A stretch of 64,000 nucleotides of DNA from Brassica napus. Lineage: Eukaryota; Streptophyta; Magnoliopsida; Brassicales; Brassicaceae. The translations under genes and the position numbers were made by a program. The stretch spans positions 2,108,001 through 2,172,000 of the forward strand of contig NC_063435.1 in assembly GCF_020379485.1 (NCBI RefSeq), read 5' to 3'. Every line of letters starts with the position of its first letter. Positions within the stretch are counted from its first letter, which is position 1. Below are positions 1 to 9,976 of the stretch, piece by piece. The notes beneath the pieces were generated by a model. It did not search any database. It saw only the letters and a program-made list of their open reading frames with translations, and was not told the DNA's origin.

Positions 1-420
1 ATTCCTTCCTCTGATCTTGCAGATCCTTTATACCTGTTTTGTTTTGTTTTGTCTTTGGCGCGTACTTATTGTGTATAGTCCACGCATACGTACTACTCAA
101 AAGTCATCTGGTTACCTGTTTTCTCCACCATACGTATCTTTATTGAATGCATTGTGACCAAAATGTGTGTGCAAGTTTTTTGTTTGTCTCGTTGATCAAA
201 GGCTAGATATCAATTTCTTCTTACTAACATGTGCTACAAGTCACAATGATCAATGCAAATTGCATGACCGAAGCGAAGGATGAAGACTGATATATGTAAT
301 TGTAAACTCGACATGTAGCAAAACCTATATCTTTTCTTTTGAAAACCCAGTAAAGGTATATCTAGTAGTCTAGTTATTAGTTAGTAAAGGTATCAAAAGT
401 TTTTTTCCACAGTAAAGGTA
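1..420. other. No gene seen; AT-rich spacer
   Basis: I see no open reading frame with coding character, no RNA gene and no clear transposon end. The last part repeats a short AGTAAAGGTATC phrase three times and leads into the duplicated promoter that starts at about 421. Confidence 0.5.
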
Positions 421-654
421 TCAATTAGAGGTCTGACTTTGTTTTAACTTCCTCCTAATTCCCCCACCCAATTGGGCCAAACCCAAATAGCTCCAAAAAC
501 CAACATAGTGGCCCATTAAAAGAATCAAGATTTGAACCAAACCGGATTAATCCACTGCGAGTGAAACCGGTTTGGTATTTTTCACAATTGACTGAAGAAG
601 CCATAAGAATCAGGGTTTAAGGAGAAAATCACAATCCAAGGAAGAAGAAGAAGT
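421..654 (+). promoter_or_regulatory. Duplicated promoter/5'UTR of the broken SET gene copy
   Basis: This stretch aligns by eye with 4430-4807, the region just upstream of the intact SET-domain gene: shared phrases include the TCTGACTTTGTT start, CCAAACCCAAATAG, ACCGGATTAA and AATCAGGGTTTAAG. The duplication therefore took in promoter as well as coding sequence. Several TTGGGCC/TGGGCT-like motifs, common in promoters of housekeeping plant genes, are present in both copies. Confidence 0.65.
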
Positions 655-1335
655 ATGGAGTGAGAGCACCAAACCATGGAACAGTTCCTCTGATGGGCAG
701 GAGGCTTGGCGTTTCAGATTACACAGATCCTTCTCGATCTCACCATTCATGTCTCGGCCATTATGGGTTTACGTTAGAAGAGAATTCAAACGACAAGGTG
801 TTTATATATTCCTCTAGAGATCAGCCTTTATTCGCTCTAGCTTCTTCATGGCCTAAAGATTCTTTATACATTCATCAAGACGGTAAGCCATCTTTTGCGC
901 TTGTATCCACGTTGAGACTCCGGGGCGAAGCTAGACTATTCATCTAATGGATGCACTTTTACTAAAAAAATGTAACTTAGATACATGTGAACATCGAACT
1001 TGAATTAATACGGGTGCACAGTTGGATTTTTGCCATCTAATACAACAAAAAATAGATGATTTTATACAGAAAAATATAAATATCAATAATATTATGGGTG
1101 TATGTGCCCACATAACTATGAACCTGCCTTCGCCCCTAGCTGTGGTATATCCCACAGAGCCAGCGTGACAAGTCGGTTACGCGCATCATCTATGCTGGTT
1201 CTCAGATATCTGTGAAGAATGAGATTCGAGTCAGGAAGTGGGTGGCAGAGAAATGTGGAAGTGTTTTAAAGGATTTGCCAAAATCTCTTCAGGACATTGA
1301 CAAGCTCCAAGACCCTGAATTGCCTCTGGAGTAGG
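655..1335 (+). pseudogene. Broken copy of the SET-domain methyltransferase gene
   Basis: A partial copy of the gene at 4808-6646. It starts at the equivalent ATG, but codon 3 is a TGA (661-663) where the intact gene has TCA. Exon 1 runs to about 740 and is then fused directly to sequence matching the start of exon 6 (from about 6061), so exons 2-5 and their introns were deleted in one step. The match is interrupted at about 919-1141 by a MITE, resumes at CCCACAGAGCCAGCG, lacks the sequence equal to the intact gene's ILEDRVIF segment and ends at a TAG near 1335, well before the normal C-terminus. It cannot encode a working enzyme. Confidence 0.85.
919..1141. mobile_element. Short inverted-repeat DNA transposon (MITE) in the SET pseudogene
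   Basis: Sequence absent from the intact gene separates ...GTTGAGACT from ...CCCACAGAGCC. It begins and ends with inverted GGGGCGAAG / CTTCGCCCC (922-930 and 1128-1136), has a second inverted GGGTGCAC-like / GTGCCCAC layer inside, and carries no coding sequence. The ends resemble crucifer hAT-type MITEs. The exact outer borders and target duplication are unclear because flanking bases have drifted. Confidence 0.6.
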
Positions 1336-2170
1336 CCCAATCATGTATATGTGTTGGGGGTGCATTTGCACAAAACCCGTTACAATTTTTGATTTTTTTG
1401 TAGCTCAAATTAGGGTCTAATAGTTTTTTGAAAAAAAAATTGTATGAAAAAATGTTTTTTTCGCTTATGGCCCATATTTCTTATATTGCAACATAACAAT
1501 TTAAATTTGGATATGAAGCATACCATCTCTTTCCTTACCTAATTAGTTTAACTTAAGTCTTTTGTGGAGTGTTACCGCCAAATTACTAATCGTTTCTATT
1601 TATATTATTGCAATATATTTTTAAAAAATATTATTTATTATCATACTGAATTTAGTTAATTTATATTACTTTAATGTAAAATTGACAAAAACAAAATTAT
1701 TTTAGGATATTGTGAATTTATCAAGCATTATTATTAGCATGAAAATCTTATAAATATTAGAAGTAATGTTCACAATACATTGTTCTCAACTAACTAGATG
1801 GAACGGTCGACATTCACTATTCATTTCCAAAATTTTACCATTGTAGAAACTCTTTACTTTGACATCCAACATATTTTAAGAGCAAAAAAAACATAATGGT
1901 AATTGGCATGTACACTGCTGCTCAAAATCTTTCTTTAGTTATTGTTTGACAAAAAAAAAAACTATTGATCATATGAATATCGTTCTTTCTATTTGACTTT
2001 TTGAATCGGTAATTAGTTAGAACTAGTTTTTAGTTAAAAAATCCATAAAAGTTCAACTATATTTTATACATAAGGACAAAAAAAACAGTTGTTCACATCG
2101 TAATTCACTTATGGTAAGAAAATTTGCACAAAAAAAAATACACTTTAGAAAAAGAGGAGAAGCACAAAAA
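1336..2170. other. No gene seen; AT-rich spacer upstream of the cyclin
   Basis: Very AT-rich with frequent A and T runs. No supported coding, RNA or transposon signature was found on either strand. Confidence 0.5.
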
Positions 2171-2174
2171 GTGA

Positions 2175-2346
2175 CCGTTTGAAATTCGAATTTGAATTTA
2201 TCATTTCTCGGCGTCTGAGATTCGAATTCAAAAAAATACCCGACACCGATGAGTGACGTGGCATTAACTTAAATAGGTGAGTGGATGCATTCTTCGTAAG
2301 TCACAGTAAGAATTTAAATTTTGCCTACGCTCCGTCAAAACAACGG
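2175..2346. promoter_or_regulatory. Two MSA-like AACGG cores upstream of the cyclin A gene
   Basis: CCGTT (reverse of AACGG) lies at 2175-2179 and AACGG at 2342-2346, about 280 and 115 bp before the cyclin ATG. AACGG is the core of the mitosis-specific activator element bound by three-repeat MYB proteins in G2/M genes, including cyclins. The motif is short, so two hits are suggestive only. Confidence 0.4.
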
Positions 2347-2402
2347 AGAGGTTTCTTATAAATTCAAAAAACAAAAAACCATTCCTTCATTTTAAATTCT
2401 CA

Positions 2403-2422
2403 TCTCTCTCTCTCTCTCTCTC
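2403..2422 (+). repeat. (TC)n microsatellite in the cyclin 5' leader
   Basis: An uninterrupted run of ten TC repeats, followed by TCACTCACTC. It sits about 40 bp before the cyclin ATG, where CT-rich leaders are common in plant genes. Confidence 0.8.
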
Positions 2423-2458
2423 ACTCACTCAACTCAAATTTCTCGAGGATTTGGAGAA

Positions 2459-4293
2459 ATGTCGAAGACTACTAATCAGAACCGGCGGCCTTCTTTCACC
2501 TCGTCGACGGAATCGTCGATGAGGAAACGTCACGGACCATCTTCTTCTTCTTCGGCAGTGAAACCAATCTCTAACACGGCGGTTATGGTGGCCAAGAAAC
2601 GAGCCCCACTGGGTAACATCACTAATCAAAGGAAGGATTCACGAATATTCCCTAATTCATCTTCTGCTGATTCCGTAAGTTCCTCTGTCATCAATTTTGT
2701 TTTTTTTTTTTAATTCTGGTTTTGATTTTGATTTTTGGTTATAGGCACATTGTCCGAACAAGTCTGCGAAATTGAAGTTGGCGGCACCAACACAACCTGT
2801 TTGCGTTAATGCCTGTGAGACAAAGTCTACATGTGAAGAAGAAGTGGTTCCCATCGAGAGGAAGGCATTTAGCAATCTATGCATAACCCCGAGTTCAGAC
2901 ACAACTACTAATGGTCTTGTCTTTTTTTCTCTACTTTTGTTTTTTTTTTGTTTTTTTTTTCTGAATTTGTTTGTTGGCTTGCAGTCATGTCTGAAACGGA
3001 GAATAAGTTTATGAACATCGACAATAAGGATGCGGATCCGCAGCTCTGTGCAACGTTTGCTTGTGATATTTACAATCATCTCCGTGCCGCCGAGGCAAAG
3101 AAGCAGCCTGCCGTTGACTACATGGAGACTGTTCAGAAAGATGTTAACTCTACTATGCGCGGAATCCTTGTTGATTGGCTTGTTGAGGTGTGAATTATAG
3201 TTTCTCAAATTCAGATATGGTATCAATCTTGCCAAATGTGTGATTAAAAGTTTTTTTTTTTGTTCCAGGTATCAGAAGAGTATAGGCTTGTACCGGAGAC
3301 GTTGTATCTGACAGTGAACTACATTGATAGATATCTATCTGGCAATGTGATTAGTAGACAGAAGCTTCAGTTGCTTGGTGTGGCTTGTATGATGATAGCA
3401 GCGTAAGAAAAATGAATTTTATTCTTATCAGTCTTGTTTTGTTTTTTTCCTTAGGCAAAATCTAATGATGCTAACTAAATTGCTTAAATGTTTTCAGAAA
3501 ATATGAAGAGGTATGTGCACCACAAGTCGAGGAGTTCTGTTATATCACTGATAATACATATCTCAAGGATGAGGTTTGTGTGATTTTTTTTTACAGGATT
3601 ATGATATATGAGAACAAAATCCACTAAATAAAATCATTTCTTTTGGCTCTTATTGCAGGTTCTTGACATGGAATCTGCTGTTTTGAACTACTTGAAGTTT
3701 GAAATGTCAGCTCCAACAGTAAAGTGCTTTCTAAGGTTAGTAGCAAAGATGATTGCTTCTTATCATTACAATATATTACTAACCCCTTGAATCTTTAAAC
3801 TTGACATTTTCAGACGCTTTTCTCGGGCTGCCCAAGGGGTTCATGAGGCTCCGTGTATGCAGTTAGAATGTATGGCCAGCTACATTGCGGAACTGTCGCT
3901 TTTGGAGTACACAATGCTCTCTCATCCTCCTTCACTTGTTGCTGCTTCTGCAATTTTCTTGGCCAAGTATACTCTAGACCCAACAAGAAGACCGTGGGTA
4001 TGTTAATACTACTTTCTTTGTCTAGACAGTCCCTTTCCTTCTGCGCCATGTAGTAAAAAAATGTTTTGTTTCTTTTGGTGAATCAGAATTCGACGTTGCG
4101 ACACTATACGCAGTATGAAGCGATGGAATTGAGAGGGTGTGTGATGGATCTTCAACGGTTGTGTAGTAACGCTCATGTCTCTACTCTTCCTGCTGTAAGG
4201 GACAAGTATAGTCAACACAAATACAAGTTTGTGGCAAAGAAGTTTTGTCCATCAATTATCCCACCAGATTTCTTCAAGAACAGCTTGTATTGA
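2459..4293 (+). CDS. CYCA1;1: A1-type cyclin
   Basis: A mitotic cyclin that would bind and direct a cyclin-dependent kinase in S-M phase. Eight exons join cleanly: 2459-2674, 2745-2913, 2985-3187, 3269-3402, 3498-3573, 3659-3735, 3814-3997 and 4087-4293 (421 residues). The N-terminus carries a destruction box, RAPLGNITN, near residue 50, the signal for APC/C-driven degradation. The cyclin box starts near residue 130 with MRGILVDWLVEV, followed by YLTVNYIDRYLS and LGVACMMIAAKYEE; the C-terminal cyclin fold ends at ...PPDFFKNSLY. Compared with Arabidopsis CYCA1;1 as I recall it (about 460 residues), the spacer between destruction box and cyclin box is some 40 residues shorter, so this may be a diverged paralogue. 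It lies between two copies of a SET gene, outside the chromosome 5 gene order seen to the right. Confidence 0.93.
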
Positions 4294-4550
4294 TTGATCA
4301 GTTTTCAAATTAACTTTGTTCCAATCTTGCGTTGGATTGTCCTTTGTTCTTGGTTAATCTCTTTGTCTCCTTTTTAGTTGTTTTTTATGATGTAATCTAC
4401 CATTATAAGTAAAGGCATCATCATAAATTAGAGATCTGACTTTGTTCAACTTCCTCCTCATTCCCACACCCCCACAAAAGAATCTGAGCTTATTGGACCA
4501 AACCCAAATAGATCCAAAAACCAACATAACGGCTCATTTCAATAAATTAT

Positions 4551-4807
4551 AACCAAACCGGATTAAACCACTACGAGTGAGACCGGTTTGAGCATTTCCA
4601 CAATTGACTGAAAAAGCCACAAGAATCAGGGTTTAAGAAGAAGAATCACAAACCCATGAAGATGCATAAATTCGAAAATCACATAGTGGCCCATTAAAGA
4701 TAACATAAATTCGAACTAAACCGGACTAAACCACTACGATTGAAACCGGTTTGAGCATTTCCAGAATTGACTGAAGAAGCCATAAGAATCAGGGTTTAAG
4801 AAGAAGA
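4551..4807 (+). repeat. Tandem duplication in the SET gene promoter
   Basis: Two ~95-bp copies, 4551-4645 and 4713-4807, share ACCGGATTAAACCACTACGA-like starts and end in AATCAGGGTTTAAGAAGAAG. The second copy abuts the ATG. The pseudogene's promoter has one copy only, so the tandem duplication came after the gene duplication, or was lost there. Confidence 0.8.
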
Positions 4808-6646
4808 ATGGACTCAGAGCACCAAACCATGGAAACGTTCCTCCGATGGGCAGCAGAGCTCGGCGTTTCAGATTCCACCGATCCTTCTCGATCTGACGAT
4901 TCATGTCTCGGCCGTACCCTCTCCGTCGCCGACTTCCCTCTCGCCGGCGGGTGCGTTAGAAACAAAATCAAATCTCTGATCATTTCGAATCCCTAAAATT
5001 TTTCTCTTCTCATCGCTCTCTTTCCACGCATTGATCGAACTAGGAGAGGATTGGGAGCTGTTCGTGAGCTCAGGAAAGGAGAATTGGTTCTGAAAGTCCC
5101 GAGGAACGCTCTGTTGACTACAGAGTCCATGGTGGCTAAAGATCAGAACTTGAGGGATTCTATCAATCTCCACGCATCGCTCTCTTCGACCCAGGTTCTA
5201 TTTTCTCTATTTAGTGATGCCCTTTTGAGAAAATCTCATAATTTAAGGATCTTTTAAATTTGCAGATACTGAGTGTTTGCTTGTTGTATGAGATGAGTAA
5301 AGGGAAGAGCTCTTTCTGGTACCCTTACTTGGTTCATTTGCCTCGTGACTATGATCTCTTGGCTACATTCGGTGAATTCGAGAAGCAAGCTTTACAAGTT
5401 ATGTGTTTACTACATTCATGTCGCTTTCTTTACGATTCTACTGTGATTTTGAGTTTTGTGATCATCATGTCTTTAGGTTGAAGATGCTGTGTGGGCTGCT
5501 GAGAAGGCTATAGCAAAGTCTCAGTCTGAGTGGAAGGAAGCTGTTACCTTGATGAAGGAGTTAGATCTCAAGCCTAAGTTTCAGAGTCTTCAAGCATGGA
5601 ACTGGGCTTCTGCAACTGTAAGAAACTACTTCATGTTCAATGATATAACTTCTGCAAACTTACTACAGCGCTAAACACTTTTTTCTCTGTTTGAAGATAT
5701 CTTCACGGACGTTGCATATTCCATGGGACAGTGCTGGGTGTTTGTGTCCTGTGGGGGATTTGTTTAACTATGATGCTCCTGGAGATGATTCGAATACCTC
5801 AGAAGGTTTTGAAACTGTGAATAATGCGGAGGAAGCAGGACATGTTGTTGAGACTCAGTCTGAAAGGCTCACAGATGGTGGATTCGACGGAGATGCTAAT
5901 GCTTATTGTCTTTATGCAAGAAGGAATTATCAGCTAGGAGAACAGGTACAAGTTCTCAACTACCCTTTGTTACAGCTGTGAAACTAATGGCAGAGGATTG
6001 TATTTTGTGGCTGTAGGTTCTTCTATGTTACGGGACTTACACGAATCTGGAGCTTCTTGAGCACTATGGGTTTACGTTAGATGATAATTCAAATGACAAG
6101 GTCTTTATTCCTCTAGAAACCAGCCTTTACGCTCTAGCTTCTTCATGGCCTAAAGACTCTTTATACATTCATCAAGACGGCAAACCATCTTTTTCCCTTG
6201 TATCCACGTTGAGACTATGGCTGATCCCACAGAGCCAGCGTGACAAGTCAGTTATGCGCCTCGTCTATGCTGGTTCTCAGATATCAGTTAAGAATGAGAT
6301 TCTGGTCATGAAGTGGGTGTCAGAGAAATGTAGAAGTGTTTTAAGGGAACTCCCAACGTCTATCCTAGAGGATAGAGTGATTTTTCAGGACATTGACAAG
6401 CTTCAAGATACTGAATTGCGTCTGGAGCAGAGAGAAGTAGAAGCTTTTGGCAGTGAAGTACGTTCTTTTCTAGAGGCGAATCGTTTGTGGGATTTGATAA
6501 ATGGGGGATTTTCTGGGAAGATTAACAGGATAATGAGTAAATGGAGATTGTCAGTGCAGTGGAGGCTAAGGTACAAGAGAACTCTTGCTGATTGTATCTC
6601 TTATTGTAATGAGAAAATAAATCATCTCTCAGGTAACCTAGGATAG
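4808..6646 (+). CDS. SDG40: SET-domain protein lysine methyltransferase (Rubisco LSMT-like)
   Basis: Six exons join in frame: 4808-4950, 5044-5194, 5266-5397, 5477-5617, 5697-5945 and 6017-6646 (481 residues), close to the length of plant Rubisco large-subunit methyltransferase-like proteins. Family marks are ARELKKGE-type RGLGAVRELRKGELVL near residue 48, a split SET core with GDLFNYDAPGD and GEQVLLCYGTYTNLELLEHYGF (the conserved Tyr of CYG), then a Rubisco LSMT substrate-binding-like helical C-terminus. It would transfer methyl from S-adenosylmethionine to a lysine; the substrate is unknown. The symbol rests on position: a PIG-O exon relic follows directly, matching the Arabidopsis order SDG40 then PIG-O. 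Another LSMT-like gene on chromosome 1 cannot be excluded. A broken copy lies at 655-1335. Confidence 0.85.
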
Positions 6647-6765
6647 GATTGGAAATTTGTAACACTAATTTATCAATGCTTAAAAGAGGATTTCCGAAAA
6701 TTATTTTTACATTAGCAAAGTAAACAAAAATCTACTGTTATATCATGATCAGTTGCAAGTGTGAA

Positions 6766-6861
6766 TCAACAATAGTAAGCTGAAGCCAAACAGATGAGGA
6801 GATCTGTGAGGATGAGACCAACAACGTTAAAGACAAACTTTGGAGCAAACAAACCCCAAAC
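6766..6861 (-). pseudogene. Relic last exon of a PIG-O-type GPI ethanolamine-phosphate transferase
   Basis: On the minus strand a good splice acceptor (TTCTTGCAG) precedes an open stretch beginning VWGLFAPKFVFNVV and ending in a hydrophobic helix and ...SAYYC stop. VW-x-x-FAPKF is the C-terminal signature of PIG-O, which adds ethanolamine phosphate to GPI anchors in the ER membrane. None of the large upstream catalytic part is present, so this is a leftover of a deleted gene. Its position between the SET gene and the oxidoreductase-like gene agrees with Arabidopsis gene order. Confidence 0.6.
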
Positions 6862-7146
6862 CTGCAAGAATAGGAGAGGAATGTTTTAGTCAAAGAAGAA
6901 TAAAACATGTAGAAAGAAGACTCCATTGCACAACACACAGGAACTAGTTTTAAAAGAATTTGTTCTGTCCATCTGATTTGGTTCTTTCTCTCTACACCCT
7001 CCAGCCTCATTATACAATAGCCTAAATACATTTAACTGCATGAGTTATATAACCTTAATGGCCTGATTTGCCATATTTGTTATAAAGCTTTTTGCTTAGA
7101 AAATACCAGCTAGCAACTATTGATCCTTGCTTCCCAGACAATAGAA

Positions 7147-7261
7147 TCACTGGCGAGCTACAAGCAGACAATCGAATTCTTCTTTTTCAAACACGTCTCC
7201 ATCTCCTTCTGGTTCAGTAACGCCGTTTTTACGTGAAATTGTGAATACTGTTATGTGAATG
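7147..7261 (-). pseudogene. Coding-like C-terminal tail of unknown origin
   Basis: The minus strand reads open from about 7261 to a TGA at 7147-7149 with coding-like composition, ending SRKNGVTEPEGDGDVFEKEE then FDCLLVARQ. The acidic run followed by a short hydrophobic end looks like the end of a real protein, but there is no start and I do not recognise the family. It may be another fragment of a gene deleted from this interval. Confidence 0.35.
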
Positions 7262-7644
7262 CGACGTCGTTTGCCGCTCAATTTATAAACAACCATTGCT
7301 GGTTTTTGAGGTAGTTAAGAACAGTTTAAAGGATAATTAAAATTAACAGCTAAGATATATTGTTCGATTACTGTTTAATCATTTTTTGTTCACTCTATTA
7401 TGGTTCTCATAGATTTTTATGTAATCCTACTTAGATTTTGTAGCTTGCCTGTTTGCAAAAAGTTATTGTTCTCAATTCAAGCTTATTAGATTCCGGTTTA
7501 ACAAATCATGTCCAGCCCATAAGTATTTTTTATCTAGTCTCTTCAAGAGCACTTTAGATGATTTAAAGTACCTGCTTCAGTACAAATACAGAACAAAACT
7601 TGTAACTACTAAGCAAAAAAAAAAACTTTTGGAATCAAACTTAG

Positions 7645-7754
7645 GGAGAAGGATCAGAATATTGGCTTGATTTCCTCTGATGAGAGGAAATAATAATCGC
7701 TTAGTATAATCAGATTCGATCATTTGGGGAAATTGTCATCACCTCCATATCTCC
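7645..7754 (-). ncRNA. Box C/D snoRNA-like unit 1
   Basis: Read on the minus strand: a box C-like GTGATGAC next to the 5' end, box D CTGA (plus-strand TCAG at 7654-7657) next to the 3' end, and flanks GGAGA...TTCTCC able to form the terminal stem. Between them lie a D'-like position (CTAA here, CTGA in the other two units) and a hairpin TTTCCTCT/AGAGGAAA. Three units at ~190-bp spacing share this layout. Guide target not identified. Confidence 0.6.
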
Positions 7755-7832
7755 ATTGCAATCACGAATAGATTTTATAAAATACATTCTCAAGAAAAAA
7801 AAATCCACGCTTTGGAAAAAAATAAATAATTA

Positions 7833-7946
7833 GAGAGAAGGATCAGAAAATAGGCTTGACTTCCTCTTGATGAAGAGGAAATATAAAATCGCTCAGTATA
7901 ATCAGATTCGATCATCTGGGGAAATTGTCATCACCTCCAACTCTCC
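7833..7946 (-). ncRNA. Box C/D snoRNA-like unit 2
   Basis: Same layout as the unit to its left: box C TGATGA (plus TCATCA at 7928-7933), D' CTGA, internal hairpin, box D CTGA (plus TCAG at 7843-7846) and terminal stem. The 25 bases after box C (CAATTTCCCCAGATGATCGA) are nearly invariant in all units, whereas the bases before box D vary. Confidence 0.62.
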
Positions 7947-8016
7947 ATTTACTATATCTTTAAACTTAATTAAAAATAAAAAACACAACAATAAAATCTA
8001 ATTCAAATAAATAAAA

Positions 8017-8130
8017 GAGAGAAGGATCAGACTAATTGGCTTGACTTTCCTCTGATGAGAGGAAAATTCTATTCGCTCAGTATAATCAACTTCGATCATC
8101 TGGGGAAATTGTCATCACCTCCAGTTCTCC
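8017..8130 (-). ncRNA. Box C/D snoRNA-like unit 3
   Basis: Same layout: box C at plus 8112-8117, box D at plus 8027-8030. The terminal stem is best here: GAGAA-ct-GGA before box C pairs with TCC-TTCTC after box D. As the rightmost unit it would be transcribed first on the minus strand. Confidence 0.62.
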
Positions 8131-8418
8131 CTTTTACTCTTTTTTTTTTAAATCAAAAACCGATGAAAACTACTTTCAGACAAAAGATAATAACAGGTCC
8201 TAGGTTGTCTTAAAGAAAAGATACAAACAAGATTTGCCCTAAACTAAATATCCAAGCTGTTTTTTCTCATAAAGAAAACCTTTTAGAACACAAGAATTTT
8301 AAATTTGAAAACTAAAGAGCAGAGAACAGATCTAGCAAAGTCGACGGCTGGTTTTTCTGAGATTGGTGTTTAGTCGAATGTTATTTATAGGTATCAATGC
8401 GATGAGGCTGATGCCTAT

Positions 8419-8427
8419 AAACCCTAA
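8419..8427 (-). promoter_or_regulatory. Telo-box upstream of the snoRNA-like cluster
   Basis: AAACCCTAA (TTAGGGTTT on the minus strand) lies 290 bp upstream of the first minus-strand snoRNA-like unit, beside a TATAA-like CCTATAAACC. Telo-boxes are typical of plant snoRNA and ribosomal-protein gene promoters. That this drives the cluster is inference. Confidence 0.4.
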
Positions 8428-8519
8428 CACGCGTGTTATTCACGTGGTCGTGATTTTAAGTAAATTTCTATCGGGTCCTCGTATTTTGTAGGGTTGCGGT
8501 AAGTAGCAAGGACTTTTAA

Positions 8520-8573
8520 ATATTTGATCAATTCTTTTTTTTTTTTTTTTTTTTTTTTATATTTGATCAATTC
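8520..8573 (-). repeat. 24-T run flanked by a perfect 15-bp direct repeat
   Basis: ATATTTGATCAATTC at 8520-8534 and again at 8559-8573 flanks a pure run of 24 T (8535-8558). This is the footprint expected when target-primed reverse transcription inserts only a poly(A) tail (minus-strand orientation). Confidence 0.75.
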
Positions 8574-9332
8574 GTTTGTTTTTAATGTTTTTGGATAATT
8601 TATTCTTGGAATGCATAATTGATTACGAGCCAACGTCACGGGTATTAAATAACAAATCAATCAGAATATAATTGTATGATTTTTGTAATAATATTTTGCA
8701 ACTAAACTAATCTATAAAACTCTATTTATAAAGAATACTTTATGTTATAATGATGAATGATATCTCTCTCAAGAATCAGAAGTGTGGAAAGGAGAAGGAG
8801 CGTTTCAAGTTGTTTGCTAGAACATCATTTGAACTTTGCAGAGTTTACATAGAGGCGAGAGCTCTTTAGTGTTGAGATGCATTTGAAGAATACAATCAAA
8901 CAAGTATAAACCAAAGTTATCATAAATTAATCCCACAGTACTTAATACGCTTTAATATGACCAGACTGAATAAATGGTAACTTGTGTGTGTTTATGTGAG
9001 AAAAAAAGTTATGCAGAAGAGTGAGGAGACTACTACAAATACAAAAAAACATGGAAGAGGAACACCTATAGATAGGTTAGTCTCTGGTTTCAGAGTGTTG
9101 TAACATTGATCATTGTTGTTGTTGAGATCATAACATAATGGTTCTGACTCGAAGTTGTTCGCTTAACTGACTCTGTAAAATATGTCGTCCATGCAGTTGG
9201 TCGTGGATTGACTTCCGTCCCACCAATTATAGCACGACACGTATCATATTCTTACCGTCAAAGAGAGATCAATTCTGACTTTGAAAAAGTAATTAGAAAA
9301 GACGAGCAAAAAAAAGTCTTCGATATATTCGT
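8574..9332. other. No gene seen; spacer before the oxidoreductase-like gene
   Basis: No supported coding or RNA signature. The right part is the presumed promoter and 5' leader of the next gene. Confidence 0.5.
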
Positions 9333-9761
9333 ATGGTTTTGTTGCATCACCGCGGTCTTCATCTCCATCCCAGAATCTCGATCGCCACATCGCCCGATTA
9401 CAATCGCCTCCGGAAAAGCCTTCACGATGTGCTTCTGAGCATGAGATTTGGATTAAAGCGAAATCTTCCTCTAAAACGATCATCATTTGCTTACTATTCC
9501 GGATCTCGAGAACAACAGCCCATTACCATGGCGACCAAGAGCGACAAGACTTCGACGGAGGTGAAAGATAAGGTAGTGGAGGAGAAGAAGGATAAGGATA
9601 AGAAGGAGGAGGTATCGCTCCCACCACCGCCGGAGAAACCAGAGGCTGGCGATTGTTGCGGTAGCGGTTGCGTCCGATGCGTTTGGGATGTGTATTACGA
9701 TGAGCTCGAAGAATACAACAAGCTTACTGCTTCCACTCCTGGAGATACTAAATCCAATTGA
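9333..9761 (+). CDS. Oxidoreductase-like (Cys-rich) small protein, probably mitochondrial
   Basis: An intronless gene of 142 residues. Residues 1 to about 60 are rich in Arg, Ser and hydrophobics with few acids (LHLHPRISIATSPDYNRLRK), like a mitochondrial presequence. A Lys/Glu-rich spacer follows, then the oxidoreductase-like domain core CCGSGCVRCVWDVYYDELEEY near the C-terminus, whose clustered cysteines define the family. Function is not established; the family name comes from similarity only. Internal ATGs at 9441 and 9529 could also serve; I favour the first because the upstream stretch reads as a presequence. It is divergent or convergent with neighbours: ATG5 on the opposite strand ends 216 bp downstream. 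Confidence 0.82.
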   Translation: MVLLHHRGLHLHPRISIATSPDYNRLRKSLHDVLLSMRFGLKRNLPLKRSSFAYYSGSREQQPITMATKSDKTSTEVKDKVVEEKKDKDKKEEVSLPPPPEKPEAGDCCGSGCVRCVWDVYYDELEEYNKLTASTPGDTKSN

Positions 9762-9976
9762 TTGAATTGGGATTGCTTTGTTCTGATTGTTACGCTATTG
9801 TTGCTAGAAAAAGTTAAACAATTGCTTTGTTCTATAATAAAGACTGGTCAAGAACTGATCGACCAATATTAAACGATTTCAATCTTTTTTTCACTGTGCT
9901 TGTAGTTGCTTGTATATAAACAAATCATTGATTCTTTTGGCCTCTAAGACAAACGTGAAAGCAATATTCAGAGAGC

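Noticed and set aside
2657..3235. 192-codon open frame on the minus strand over the cyclin exons
   Set aside because: It is the antisense shadow of cyclin exons 2-3 and their introns; Lys runs come from T-rich introns.
4808..6646. Calling the SET gene a histone methyltransferase
   Set aside because: The split SET core and C-terminal helical region fit the Rubisco LSMT-like class, whose members often modify non-histone proteins.
6738..7031. 97-codon minus-strand frame overlapping the PIG-O relic
   Set aside because: It is in a different frame from the FAPKF exon and has no coding character.
7645..8130. Tandem units as a CRISPR-like array or tRNA cluster
   Set aside because: This is a plant nuclear sequence; the units have box C/D marks and a terminal stem, and no tRNA cloverleaf.
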